From Prolixibacteraceae bacterium (lineage in GTDB: Bacteria > Bacteroidota > Bacteroidia > Bacteroidales > Prolixibacteraceae), in assembly GCA_028377305.1 (NCBI GenBank), contig JAONJW010000004.1, positions 1 through 64,000 of the forward strand: 64,000 nt of DNA, written 5' to 3'. The position numbers and the translations under genes were made by a program. Position 1 is the stretch's first letter. Each line of letters begins with the position of its first letter. Below the pieces are notes generated by a model. It ran no database searches. It had not been told where the DNA came from and saw only the letters and a list, made by a program, of their open reading frames with translations. Shown piece by piece: positions 9,474 to 19,232 of the stretch.

Positions 9474-12400
9474 TTAGAATGAGAATTTTAGATTAAAAGA
9501 GATTCGTCTTAACGAAGGTGCCGAATTGAAGGACATACCCTGGTTATTACTCGAAGAGAAAGAGTTTACTTCTGGATCAAAATTCGTATGTTTAGGGAAG
9601 CCTGGGGCATAATAGAATAGATTGTTCGCAAGCACACCCAAGGTTGCTGAACTAAATCCGATTTTATCGACCCAAGCATCTGGTATATCATAAGATAAAG
9701 AGAGTTCTGATAGCCTATAAACCGTTGCATCATAAACTTTAAATTCATCATAAGATCCATTTCCCATACCACCGTCTTCAAAATAGTATTCATTGGAAGT
9801 TATTTGAATGCGATTGGGAATGGTATTACCATTCATATCCAAAAGTGGCTTAGCTGTGTTTGGATCTCCCAGAACTCCTGGAATAACATGATTGCGTTCT
9901 CTATCTTCAGTATCCTTTGTCACACCTCTTCCTAGCAGCTGTGGAACGACGGTAGTATACATCTCTCCACCACAAGTTGCATTTATGACAGCGCGCATAC
10001 TTAATCTTTTATATCTTAAGGTATTGGTTATTCCAAGAAGGTAATCTGGATTAGGATCTCCTAAAATGGTTTCCTCTTTAGACTCAATCATCATACCAGT
10101 TTGAGGATGAATCAAGATATTTCCATTATCATCTCTTGCTGCACCATAACCTTTAAAGATACCGTAAGGGTGACCCTCCATAATATAAGAGTGAATACCA
10201 TTTGAATAGATATTTCGTATATTCGTTTCAGATAAACCATCCACAAGCTTCACGACCTCATTTTTATTTCTACTATATACGGTGAAAATATTCCATGAAA
10301 AATCTTTAGTTCTTATTGGTGTCAGATCCAAAGAGAGCTCTATACCCTGATTCCTCATCTCTCCTACATTGGTTAAACTAAAATAGTAACCAGATTCTTC
10401 CGGAATAGAAACCCTCATAATTTGATCTGTAGAAGATTTATCGTAATAGGCCATATCTAAAACCAAGCGGCTATTAAAGAGCTCCAGATTCGTACCAATC
10501 TCAAATTCTGTTGTAAACTCTGGCTTCAGATCTAAATCTGCTGTATCATAATTTGGAACCATCATGCTCGTTCCTTTAAATGGGAAACTGGTATATCGAA
10601 CAGCTCCAATAGAACCATTGTTAGAGTAATTCACTCGATATTTTCGAGCAATCTCATATTCATCTGCATCATTACCGACCTTTGCCCAAGAGGCCCGAAC
10701 TAAACCAGAGTTAAAGAAAGAACTCTTTAGATTCAATGCATCACTGAACACAAATGAGGCAGATAGCGATGGATAAAGGTAACTATTGTTATCTTTTGGA
10801 AGGGTCGAAGACCAGTCTCTACGACTTGTTGCGGAAAGCGTTAGATAGTTATTAAAACCCAGCGATGCTTCACCAAAAACGGAAAATAATCGTCTTTCAC
10901 TTGAGGAACTATAACCTTCGGTATCCTTAATATTACTTAACTCATAGATACCTTGTATAATAAATGGATTTCCATACGCCTGCAGAACCCTATAAGTTCT
11001 GGTATTAAACGCCTGCCCCAAGGTTAACCTTAAATTTATTTTGTCAGTTATATTTCTTCGAAAGTTAAGCATTGCTGCACCTTCAAGTTCTCTATTGAAC
11101 CTATCAAACATATTCATTTTACCTAGCTTATCTTTTAGCACATTACTAGAGACATCTACAACTTTTTTTGTAGATCGAATCAACTGGTTCACGCTGAATT
11201 GGTAAGATAATGAGAGGTAATCTGTGATATCCCATTGCGGTTTAACACTTGCCACAATACGATGTTGTTCTTCCGCTCCATAGTTGTATTTAAAAGACCA
11301 TAATGGGTGATCCGTCTCTTTAAAATATAAGTTTTCTTTATTCAGCCCCTCGAAGGGCAAGGAGGTATTCCACGATCTACCCGCATAAAGCAAGTTCCTA
11401 AAAGCTCCTAAATTACCTTCTATAGGGCTTCTTTTTTCGATAAAAGCGTACTGAAGATTTGTACTGACTTTAAACCTCTTAGCTACTTGTGAGTTAACCC
11501 CTAAGGAAATAGTAGTTCGATTAAAGAAGTTGTCTGGAATATACGAATCTTGTCTCATATCAGAAACAGTTAGAGACATCGACGTTTTTTCTCCTCCACC
11601 AGAAATATTAACAGAGTTGTCCCACAGAGAACCCGTTCTCAACATATTCTTTATATTATCAGGCTGAGGCTCATACGGCATCTCTGCAGTATACTTTTCC
11701 GGATAAGCTTTTTGCCACACATCTGTATAAACCAATTTATCCACATCTGAATATCTAGCTCCCCATGACCCCCAATAGTTCGCAGCTTTAAATTCACCCC
11801 CATTCCCGTAAGTATTTTGGTAGTCAGGTAAAGATGCAACTTGTTCCACGCTATATGAAGAACTCACGGTAGTTGTAAACTTCTGTCCTGTTCTTGAGGC
11901 TCCAGACTTAGTGGTGATGATAATCACCCCGTTGGCTGCCCTTGACCCATACAGAGCAGAAGCTGCAGCTCCTTTCAAGATTGTTTGTGATTTGATATTA
12001 TTGGGATCAATAGAAGCCAATACTCCCATATCCATCGCCTTAGTGCGAATACCTCCACTGTTCTGATCATTTGAAAATGGAACCCCATCCACAACAATCA
12101 AAGGCTGATTATTTCCCTTAAATGAAGAGGCACCTCGGATTACAATTCTTGTAGGACTACCCGCGGTTGACTGTGATCCCGAAATCTTCACACCAGCAAC
12201 TTTACCTTGAAGTCCTTTGATTGCATCTGTTTCAGCTTTCATAGCCACTTGATCTCCTCCAACTTCAGAAACAGCATAGGTTATTGATTTAGCCGACTTC
12301 TTAATCCCCATCGCTGTTACAATAACATCATCCGTAACAATCGCATCCTCCTTCAATCTGACTTTGAACTTAACTTTTTTCCCAATTTCTATCAATTCTG

Positions 12401-12638
12401 TCTTCATTCCAACATAAGTGATACTTATATTCTTTGCACTATCAGGGACTTTTAGCTGAAATTTACCTTCAAAATCGGTCACTGTTCCTACAGTCGTTCC
12501 TTCAACGACTACTGAAGCACCTGGAATAGGAGAACCATCTTCAGCTGAGAAAACCTCACCTGTTAATATCCGGGACTGTGCCCAAGAAGTGCTTATGCCT
12601 ATAAAGAGACATAGCATTAGTAGTAATACTCGATTCAT
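9474..12638 (-). CDS. SusC/RagA family TonB-linked outer membrane protein
   Basis: 1054 aa; carboxypeptidase-like domain, plug motifs (PLIVVDGVPFSND, GSRAANGVIIITTKSG), C-terminal beta strand ending in SFNLKFSF. Confidence 0.95.
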   Translation of the reverse strand: MNRVLLLMLCLFIGISTSWAQSRILTGEVFSAEDGSPIPGASVVVEGTTVGTVTDFEGKFQLKVPDSAKNISITYVGMKTELIEIGKKVKFKVRLKEDAIVTDDVIVTAMGIKKSAKSITYAVSEVGGDQVAMKAETDAIKGLQGKVAGVKISGSQSTAGSPTRIVIRGASSFKGNNQPLIVVDGVPFSNDQNSGGIRTKAMDMGVLASIDPNNIKSQTILKGAAASALYGSRAANGVIIITTKSGASRTGQKFTTTVSSSYSVEQVASLPDYQNTYGNGGEFKAANYWGSWGARYSDVDKLVYTDVWQKAYPEKYTAEMPYEPQPDNIKNMLRTGSLWDNSVNISGGGEKTSMSLTVSDMRQDSYIPDNFFNRTTISLGVNSQVAKRFKVSTNLQYAFIEKRSPIEGNLGAFRNLLYAGRSWNTSLPFEGLNKENLYFKETDHPLWSFKYNYGAEEQHRIVASVKPQWDITDYLSLSYQFSVNQLIRSTKKVVDVSSNVLKDKLGKMNMFDRFNRELEGAAMLNFRRNITDKINLRLTLGQAFNTRTYRVLQAYGNPFIIQGIYELSNIKDTEGYSSSSERRLFSVFGEASLGFNNYLTLSATSRRDWSSTLPKDNNSYLYPSLSASFVFSDALNLKSSFFNSGLVRASWAKVGNDADEYEIARKYRVNYSNNGSIGAVRYTSFPFKGTSMMVPNYDTADLDLKPEFTTEFEIGTNLELFNSRLVLDMAYYDKSSTDQIMRVSIPEESGYYFSLTNVGEMRNQGIELSLDLTPIRTKDFSWNIFTVYSRNKNEVVKLVDGLSETNIRNIYSNGIHSYIMEGHPYGIFKGYGAARDDNGNILIHPQTGMMIESKEETILGDPNPDYLLGITNTLRYKRLSMRAVINATCGGEMYTTVVPQLLGRGVTKDTEDRERNHVIPGVLGDPNTAKPLLDMNGNTIPNRIQITSNEYYFEDGGMGNGSYDEFKVYDATVYRLSELSLSYDIPDAWVDKIGFSSATLGVLANNLFYYAPGFPKHTNFDPEVNSFSSSNNQGMSFNSAPSLRRISFNLKFSF

Positions 12639-12982
12639 AGATGTATCATATTTGATTTATACATAGATATAATTGACCCTCCTTACTTAATTAAGGAAGA
12701 GTTAACTTCTATTGCAAAAAGAGGAGAGAATCATTATCACTAATGAAAATTTTGTCCCTAAAATCATGCATCTATGAAATATAGCATACATACCTCTCCT
12801 CTTAAATATTCTATTTTGACACGTAAAATGAGTAACACTAAGAATAGAGAGGAAATTTTCTTTTGAAAATTTTGTAGAAGAATATAATAATCGTAAAATT
12901 ACCGCATAAACTAAAGTACGGGAAGTTATATTCTTATACTTCTCACTTTGACCCAGGTCCGCCAACCTGGGTTTCTTTTTGT
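12634..12982 (-). promoter_or_regulatory. Putative structured 5' leader of susC locus 1
   Basis: Contains arms AAGAGGAGAG/CTCTCCTCTT (12794-12803 / 12719-12728) followed by a T-run, and segments 12769-12778 and 12761-12766 complementary to the susC start region 12634-12643 and 12653-12658. The same layout occurs upstream of the second susC. Confidence 0.55.
12951..12982 (+). terminator. Intrinsic terminator on the strand opposite susC
   Basis: ACCCAGGT-ccgcca-ACCTGGGT followed by TTCTTTTTG on the plus strand; no plus-strand CDS precedes it. Confidence 0.75.
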
Positions 12983-13444
12983 TTTCATCCAATATCAACC
13001 CATCTTAAATTTTAATGAAACCAAAAATGGTTCACTATATCTCTTAAGACTTTAATGCCAAGTTAAGGAATAAAATTCACATTTTTATCTGATTTTAAAC
13101 ATATCACATCAATTATTAACGCCCCAAATCCTCCTAAATCAGCAACCACCCCCCCCAATAATACTATCAATTCGTAACTATAGAATATCATAATTTTAAA
13201 TAACGTAACATAAAAGAGATACAAGCAAATTCTATTAGATTAAGATCAAGATTACAACTACTACTTTTTAATTAGGATCTAAACAAGCCATACATCATAC
13301 CACAATTTTCTATTTCAATCATGCATCAAATATATTATGTACACATAAGGACATCATAAGACAATATATTTTAAAATAAGTCTTATCATAAATAGATGTT
13401 GACAAACCCTTGCTCTATTTAGACTAATTACAGTTAACCTTATA

Positions 13445-13482
13445 TAAAAAAGGGGTTACTTCTTTTGAAGTAACCCCTTAAT
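13445..13482 (-). terminator. Intrinsic terminator after SusD of locus 2
   Basis: Minus strand TAAGGGGTTACTTC-aaaa-GAAGTAACCCCTTTTTTATA. Confidence 0.88.
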
Positions 13483-13506
13483 AGGTATTTATTGTATCAA
13501 GTATTG

Positions 13507-15135
13507 TTAATTTTGGTCCGTATCATTAATATTCGGATTTGCATTAATCTCTTCACTAGGAATCTTAAACAACCACTGAGAATTAGCAGATGGCTTTGCT
13601 TGACGATAACCATTTGAATAAAGTGTCTGGCTAGCACCAGAGCCACTTAGATCTAGAAGCACATCATTCCTTAACATATCCAACCATCGATGTCCTTCAC
13701 CCCATAGTTCGATACGTCTCTGAACAAGAATTTCTTGCAATAAATTATCTCCTGTTTCAGCGCTTTTAACGTATGCATCATCCCTTATAGATACCAGATT
13801 ATATAATGCAGTAGCCGCAGCATCATATTGTCCTTCACGACATAGTGCCTCTGCTTCTATCAAATACATTTCAGATACTCTCATATACATTACATCATCT
13901 GGATCAATAGTTCCAGGACTCTGGTTTAAGAACTTCACTGACATGTAAGGGGTCGTGTAAAATCTACTAGTAATACCATAGGCCGATTGAATCACTTTTC
14001 TATCTGCCTCAAATGCAGTTTTAGCAGCATCTTCTAGCGCCTTCTTCTCCTCTGGAGTAGCACTTTCAGGTATCTCTGGAGCATACCTTGGGTCAGCTAA
14101 AGCTCCTAAGTAACTATCGGGTGCTTCTGACAACCACAGTTTCTTCCGATAATCAGTATTTGAAATCTGAGCATAAAGCTCTTGATTAATCATTTTTGGA
14201 TTGGTTCTATTCTGTGTTCCATTGAAACTTGTTCCAATATAGTAGAACCAAGCATAGAAATAGGCAGTTTGATCACTCACGATATGACCAGACCACATCA
14301 TCTCTGGCAGTGAACTACGATTAAAACCACTTAAATATTGTGATTCTGACATCAAACTATAACCTGTCTGTGCAAGCTTAGCATGCCCTGCTGCTTCTGT
14401 CCAATTTCCCATCGTAAGATATACTCGTGCTGCGATTCCCTGTGCTGCACCAAGTGAGATATTAGATAGATCACCCGAATTAGGCGACGCTGTCAACAGT
14501 GTAATTGCCTTCTGAATGTCAGACGTCACCAAATCGTAAACAGCCTCAACTGTCTCCCTTTTCGTGCCTGCATAAGGAGCCTTTGTCTCCAAAACAATCG
14601 GAACACCTGGATCTGATGAAGGAGTACCCCATGTATAGCTATTAGCATACAACTGCACCAATCGGAAATAAGCAAACGCACGGTACGCATAAGCCTGACC
14701 TAGAACATTCTTCAAATCATCTGTTTGGGTCATCGTTTCACCGGCATTGATGATATTATTCACATTGGCAATCAAGTGGTAGTAGTGGATCCATGGGAAA
14801 CGAGCATCAGTATAATCTGGGTTGATATGTGTCAACCACTTTATTCGACCATTAAACCAACCATTTCCACTTGAAGAGTGTAACATATCGTTACCACCAA
14901 ACTCCAACAAGGGCATAATATAGCCCTCTCCAGCCCTACTGTTTCCAGCATCAATAGGAGACTGCTGATACATCAAGCGGTGTACACCATTTAATGCCGT
15001 TCTCATGTTCTCCGAAGAACTAATTACATCTGCTTTACCTACCGCATCAGTAGGAGTAACTTCGAGAAAGTCCTCACTACAAGCGAAAGTAAATGCAACT
15101 AAGAATATATATATAAACTTTTTCATCTTATTCAT
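13507..15135 (-). CDS. SusD/RagB family nutrient-binding outer membrane lipoprotein
   Basis: FTFACSEDFLEVTPTDAVGKADVISSSENM, AYAYRAFAYFRLVQLYA, RRIELWGEGHRWLDMLR. Confidence 0.95.
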   Translation of the reverse strand: MNKMKKFIYIFLVAFTFACSEDFLEVTPTDAVGKADVISSSENMRTALNGVHRLMYQQSPIDAGNSRAGEGYIMPLLEFGGNDMLHSSSGNGWFNGRIKWLTHINPDYTDARFPWIHYYHLIANVNNIINAGETMTQTDDLKNVLGQAYAYRAFAYFRLVQLYANSYTWGTPSSDPGVPIVLETKAPYAGTKRETVEAVYDLVTSDIQKAITLLTASPNSGDLSNISLGAAQGIAARVYLTMGNWTEAAGHAKLAQTGYSLMSESQYLSGFNRSSLPEMMWSGHIVSDQTAYFYAWFYYIGTSFNGTQNRTNPKMINQELYAQISNTDYRKKLWLSEAPDSYLGALADPRYAPEIPESATPEEKKALEDAAKTAFEADRKVIQSAYGITSRFYTTPYMSVKFLNQSPGTIDPDDVMYMRVSEMYLIEAEALCREGQYDAAATALYNLVSIRDDAYVKSAETGDNLLQEILVQRRIELWGEGHRWLDMLRNDVLLDLSGSGASQTLYSNGYRQAKPSANSQWLFKIPSEEINANPNINDTDQN

Positions 15136-15154
15136 TTTTTATATCCAGGGGTGA

Positions 15155-18100
15155 TTAAAATGACACATCTAATCCCAAAGAGAGCACTCTTGAAGGAATA
15201 AACTGGTTACTTGTAGTACCTGCAAAAGATTCTTGAGGATCCATTCCTTTACGCTTTGAGAACAAAAACAAATTCTCTCCTGTAGCATAAACACGCACCT
15301 TATCAAGACCAATACCATTCAACATTGATTTGTCAAAAGTATAGCTTAAGGTTACATTCTTCAATGCAAAGTAAGAAGCATCTGTCAACCAACGAGATGA
15401 AGTTGGTGATAGATTAGGGTTATCCTTTTCTAAGCGAGGGACACCTGTAATATCACCCGGACTTCTCCATGCTTTAAGTTGATCGACATGCATACCAGAT
15501 CCAAGATCTTGAGAATTCATTAAACCAGCATAATTATAATCCAGAATCTTTCCACCAACGGAATAGGTTGCCAAGATCGAAAGATCAAAATTATGAACTT
15601 TCAAATTAGAGGTAATCGATCCATAAAAGTCAGGTATAGAGGTAGCATCTACATAGCCTTTTCCGGCCTTTGTATAATCCGAGACAAGAATAGGATCGCC
15701 ATTGGCATCTAATTCTCTTACGCGTTCTCCATTGTCTCCGTCCATATATTTATAATACAGAGCTTCTCCATTGTCAGGGTTTACCCCATAGTAATCATAA
15801 GTGTAGAAATCATATATAGAACGTCCAATGTCCCAACGTTTCGATCCATTCACAAAAGGATCTGGGATATCGGTAATCTCATTCTTAATGGTTGAAACTT
15901 GGAAATCTGTCGACCATTTTACATGACGCTTATTTATCCAATTAAAGTTCAATCCCAACTCAACACCACTATTTCTCAACGACGCAATATTTCTACTCTG
16001 ACTTAAGAAACCTTGTGATGGTGGAAGAGGCATCGAGTAAAGTAGGCTTTTTGAATCTTTACGATAATACTCTAACGATCCATCAACAAAACCATTGAAC
16101 AAGGCAAATTCCAATGCAAAGTCATAACTCGTATTCACCTCCCACTTTAGGTCTTCGTTTCCAACTGTACTCCAGATAAGTCCCGGACTCGTCCCATTAG
16201 GATTGGTACCATATAGTGCCTGTGAAGCATAGAAAGCAGAAGAAGAAGTTCCTAGTCTATCGTTTCCTACTTCACCTATTGATGCTCGCAGCTTTAAATT
16301 GTCAACCCAATCTACTTCTTGCATAAAATTCTCTTCTTTGATTCTCCAAGATGCACCTACTGAGTAGAAACCACCCCAACGATTCTTTTTATGGAAAACA
16401 GAAGAACCATCATAACGATAAGATCCTGAGAAGTAGTAACGGTCTTTATAATTATACTCTAACCGTCCCAAATAACTCTCTATGCGCTTCTTGTCTGTAT
16501 AACCATTCAGATTGGTAGGAGTCACAAATTGTGCCAACTCATAAATCCCTTGAGCAATCACCTGTGTTTTGCTCGATGAGATACGCTCGTAGTCATATTT
16601 ATAGCTCTCATGCCCTACCATCAAATTGAAAGAGTGTCCAGCATCAAATGCCTTCTCATATTTCAATAATTGGTTGGCATTGATGGTGGTACTAGTGTAC
16701 CTATTATCCGCAAAACGTCCTGAAGGAGCACCATCTCCTACTATCGTATTCTCAAAATATTGGTACTTATAGTTTCTTACATCAATACCCACATTACTGC
16801 TAAAAGTTAAACCCTCCATCAACTTGATATCTACATTAAAACGATCGCTAATGGTATTGGTCTTTACCTCCTGATTGTTGAAGTTCATTTCTGCAATAAC
16901 ATGACGACCCGGACTAGCTGCCGATGGACGTGAATTGATTCCATATTCCGCATATCCGCCTCCAATATCATACTGCTTTTGACCATTGGCATCCAAGATG
17001 TACTTATTGGTGCCTGGTTCTACTAGATACACAGGATATATAGATCCTACATTTCTAGCAAAACTAAATGGGTTATTATAACTTGAGTTTCCTGTACCCA
17101 CACTAAACTTTGAATTACTAGAGGTAAAGGCTACATTATTACTAATTTTAAGCCAATCATTTACCTTAAAATCAGATGATAATCTTGAATTAAAACGTTT
17201 ATATCCTGTATTCACGATATACCCCTCTTCATCCAAATAACCTACAGACAAAAAGTGAGCACCCTTCTCTCCACTAGTAGAAACATTTGCTGAATAGCTT
17301 TGACGCTTACCTGTTTGCTCCAATGGCTTGAACCAATCTAAATCCGGAGTAATCACTCTTGCTTCAGGATTAACTGTCCCATCTGCCATCATTATTTGGT
17401 CGTTGGCAACATTAAACGGGTTATATCTTAACTTCCCATAAATACCATTCACAGCAAAAGCTTTTGCTTTAACAGGATCAATGGCACTCCCATCTGGAGT
17501 TAGCAATTCGGGCTTAGCATCCGCAGGATTTTGATATAATAATGAATTGTAATATGACTCGGTAGACAACTCATAATAATCTCTTGCTCCCACCTTCTCA
17601 TACTGTGGAATTGCACGGGAAACCACACCATATAATGCTTTAACATTCACCACGGTCTTTTTCCCCTTCTTACCTTTCTTTGTGGTGATCAAAACCACAC
17701 CATTGGCTGCTCTTGATCCATACAGTGCTGCTGAAGAAGCATCTTTCAGAATCGTCATCGATGCAATATCTTCTGGATTAATATCCGAGAGCGTTCCACT
17801 ATAAGGTACTCCATCAACCACATATAGTGGATTAGAATCTCCATTCAGTGACCCAAAACCTCGAATACGGATGGTAGGTGCAGAGCCCGGCTGTCCTGAA
17901 GCTGTTGTAACCTGAACCCCTGTAGTTGAACCCTCTAACGCTTGACTAACACTAGTCAAAGGGCGTGTTTCTAACTTCTCGGCACCCAACACACTTGCCG
18001 ATCCAGTAAAACTAGCTTTCTTAGCTGTACCATATGCGACAACCATCACTTCATCAACATTTACAGCTTCAGATTGTAGCTTAATATCTAAAGAAAGCTT

Positions 18101-18364
18101 ATCTCCGATGATCACTTCCTTAGTTTCTAACCCAATAAAAGAAAAAACCAAGCTCTTTGCTTCCGAAGGAACTTTCAAATTAAACCGACCATCAAAATCG
18201 GTCACCGTTCCGATAGACGTACCTTTCACAATGACAGACGCCCCCGGTATGGTGGCTCCATCTTCTGCAGAGGTCACCACTCCTGAAAGGACTCGTGACT
18301 GTGCTTTTGATTCCAATAGTCCGATGGTAAAAAGGACTACGAACATTAACAATAATCGTTTCAT
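15155..18364 (-). CDS. SusC/RagA family TonB-linked outer membrane protein
   Basis: 1069 aa; SGVVTSAEDGATIPGASVIVKGTSIGTVTDFDG, NPLYVVDGVPYSG, AALYGSRAANGVVLITTKKG, C-terminus RVLSLGLDVSF. Confidence 0.96.
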   Translation of the reverse strand: MKRLLLMFVVLFTIGLLESKAQSRVLSGVVTSAEDGATIPGASVIVKGTSIGTVTDFDGRFNLKVPSEAKSLVFSFIGLETKEVIIGDKLSLDIKLQSEAVNVDEVMVVAYGTAKKASFTGSASVLGAEKLETRPLTSVSQALEGSTTGVQVTTASGQPGSAPTIRIRGFGSLNGDSNPLYVVDGVPYSGTLSDINPEDIASMTILKDASSAALYGSRAANGVVLITTKKGKKGKKTVVNVKALYGVVSRAIPQYEKVGARDYYELSTESYYNSLLYQNPADAKPELLTPDGSAIDPVKAKAFAVNGIYGKLRYNPFNVANDQIMMADGTVNPEARVITPDLDWFKPLEQTGKRQSYSANVSTSGEKGAHFLSVGYLDEEGYIVNTGYKRFNSRLSSDFKVNDWLKISNNVAFTSSNSKFSVGTGNSSYNNPFSFARNVGSIYPVYLVEPGTNKYILDANGQKQYDIGGGYAEYGINSRPSAASPGRHVIAEMNFNNQEVKTNTISDRFNVDIKLMEGLTFSSNVGIDVRNYKYQYFENTIVGDGAPSGRFADNRYTSTTINANQLLKYEKAFDAGHSFNLMVGHESYKYDYERISSSKTQVIAQGIYELAQFVTPTNLNGYTDKKRIESYLGRLEYNYKDRYYFSGSYRYDGSSVFHKKNRWGGFYSVGASWRIKEENFMQEVDWVDNLKLRASIGEVGNDRLGTSSSAFYASQALYGTNPNGTSPGLIWSTVGNEDLKWEVNTSYDFALEFALFNGFVDGSLEYYRKDSKSLLYSMPLPPSQGFLSQSRNIASLRNSGVELGLNFNWINKRHVKWSTDFQVSTIKNEITDIPDPFVNGSKRWDIGRSIYDFYTYDYYGVNPDNGEALYYKYMDGDNGERVRELDANGDPILVSDYTKAGKGYVDATSIPDFYGSITSNLKVHNFDLSILATYSVGGKILDYNYAGLMNSQDLGSGMHVDQLKAWRSPGDITGVPRLEKDNPNLSPTSSRWLTDASYFALKNVTLSYTFDKSMLNGIGLDKVRVYATGENLFLFSKRKGMDPQESFAGTTSNQFIPSRVLSLGLDVSF

Positions 18365-18700
18365 AGATGCATCATATTTGATTTATAAATAGATAGTCAA
18401 ACCTAATTCGTCTTTGACAACGAAAATGGATCCAATAAAAAGAGGAGTGGTACAGTTCTAACTATTGTTTGTTCCCTAAAATCAAACATCTATGAGATGT
18501 AATAAAATTGCACCATCTCCTCCGAATATCAAATAGATTGCTATAAAAAGAAAGTGTAGTACGAAGAAATTATAAGATACAAGTGTGTTATACTTGAATA
18601 ATTGTGATAAAAGAAGTATCTTTCGATCACAACTAGAAAATGCCGATATATTTTCAAAATTGTACTATGAGCCTGGGTCTGCAAACCCAGGTTTTCTTTT
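18361..18700 (-). promoter_or_regulatory. Putative structured 5' leader of susC locus 2, paralogous to 12634-12982
   Basis: Arms GAGGAG-TGGT (18442-18451) and ACCA-t-CTCCTC (18112 offset region 18512-18522), T-run on the minus strand at 18437-18441; CATCTATGA (18487-18495) and AAATCAAA (18479-18486) complementary to the susC start region 18361-18369 and 18377-18384. Confidence 0.55.
18672..18700 (+). terminator. Intrinsic terminator on the strand opposite susC
   Basis: CCTGGGT-ctgcaa-ACCCAGG followed by TTTTCTTTT; same relative position as 12951-12982. Confidence 0.78.
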
Positions 18701-19232
18701 ATAATAGAATCTCACTACTTTAATAATCACTGAATTAACAACTTCAGCGATACCAATACCACATCAAAAAAATTATACATAAATCTCTGTTTGGATATAT
18801 GAGAAAACACATTAGTTGACTCAATTATAAAGTGTCATTTTTTATAGACGCCCTACAACCAAAACAAGACACAATAATCTCTTATTTAATAATAGTATGG
18901 GTATTTATTTCTTAAGGAAAGCTTAATGGAATATCTAAATTGGTTTAGATTTATAGTTTTAAAAGAATCTTATTCAGTTACTCACCAAAAAAGAGACATA
19001 AGCATTAATTATTAACATTATTATTGCAATATATGATAATTTAATACAAAAAACCAAATAAAATGGCACTTTTTGCTCGCATCAAATATATTTTAACACA
19101 AATAAATATCTCTAAAACATTTTATCCCCTCCATTGTTCCGTATAGTTGAGACTATCTGATTGAATTCAATGACGAAACAGACCAGAAGTCGATTCTTAA
19201 TTTTAACTTAACACACAGAATATATTCGCGTT

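Noticed and set aside
12634-12778. Invertible promoter (phase-variable DNA inversion) defined by CATAGATG...CATCTATG inverted repeats
   Set aside because: Arms are short and interrupted by unequal bulges, one arm includes the susC start codon, and no recombinase gene is nearby. RNA pairing explains both loci better. Long-read checks for inversion would still be worthwhile.
12702-12998. 98-aa minus-strand ORF in the leader of susC locus 1
   Set aside because: The paralogous leader of locus 2 has no equivalent open frame, and the conserved features are inverted repeats, not codons. Treated as RNA, not protein.
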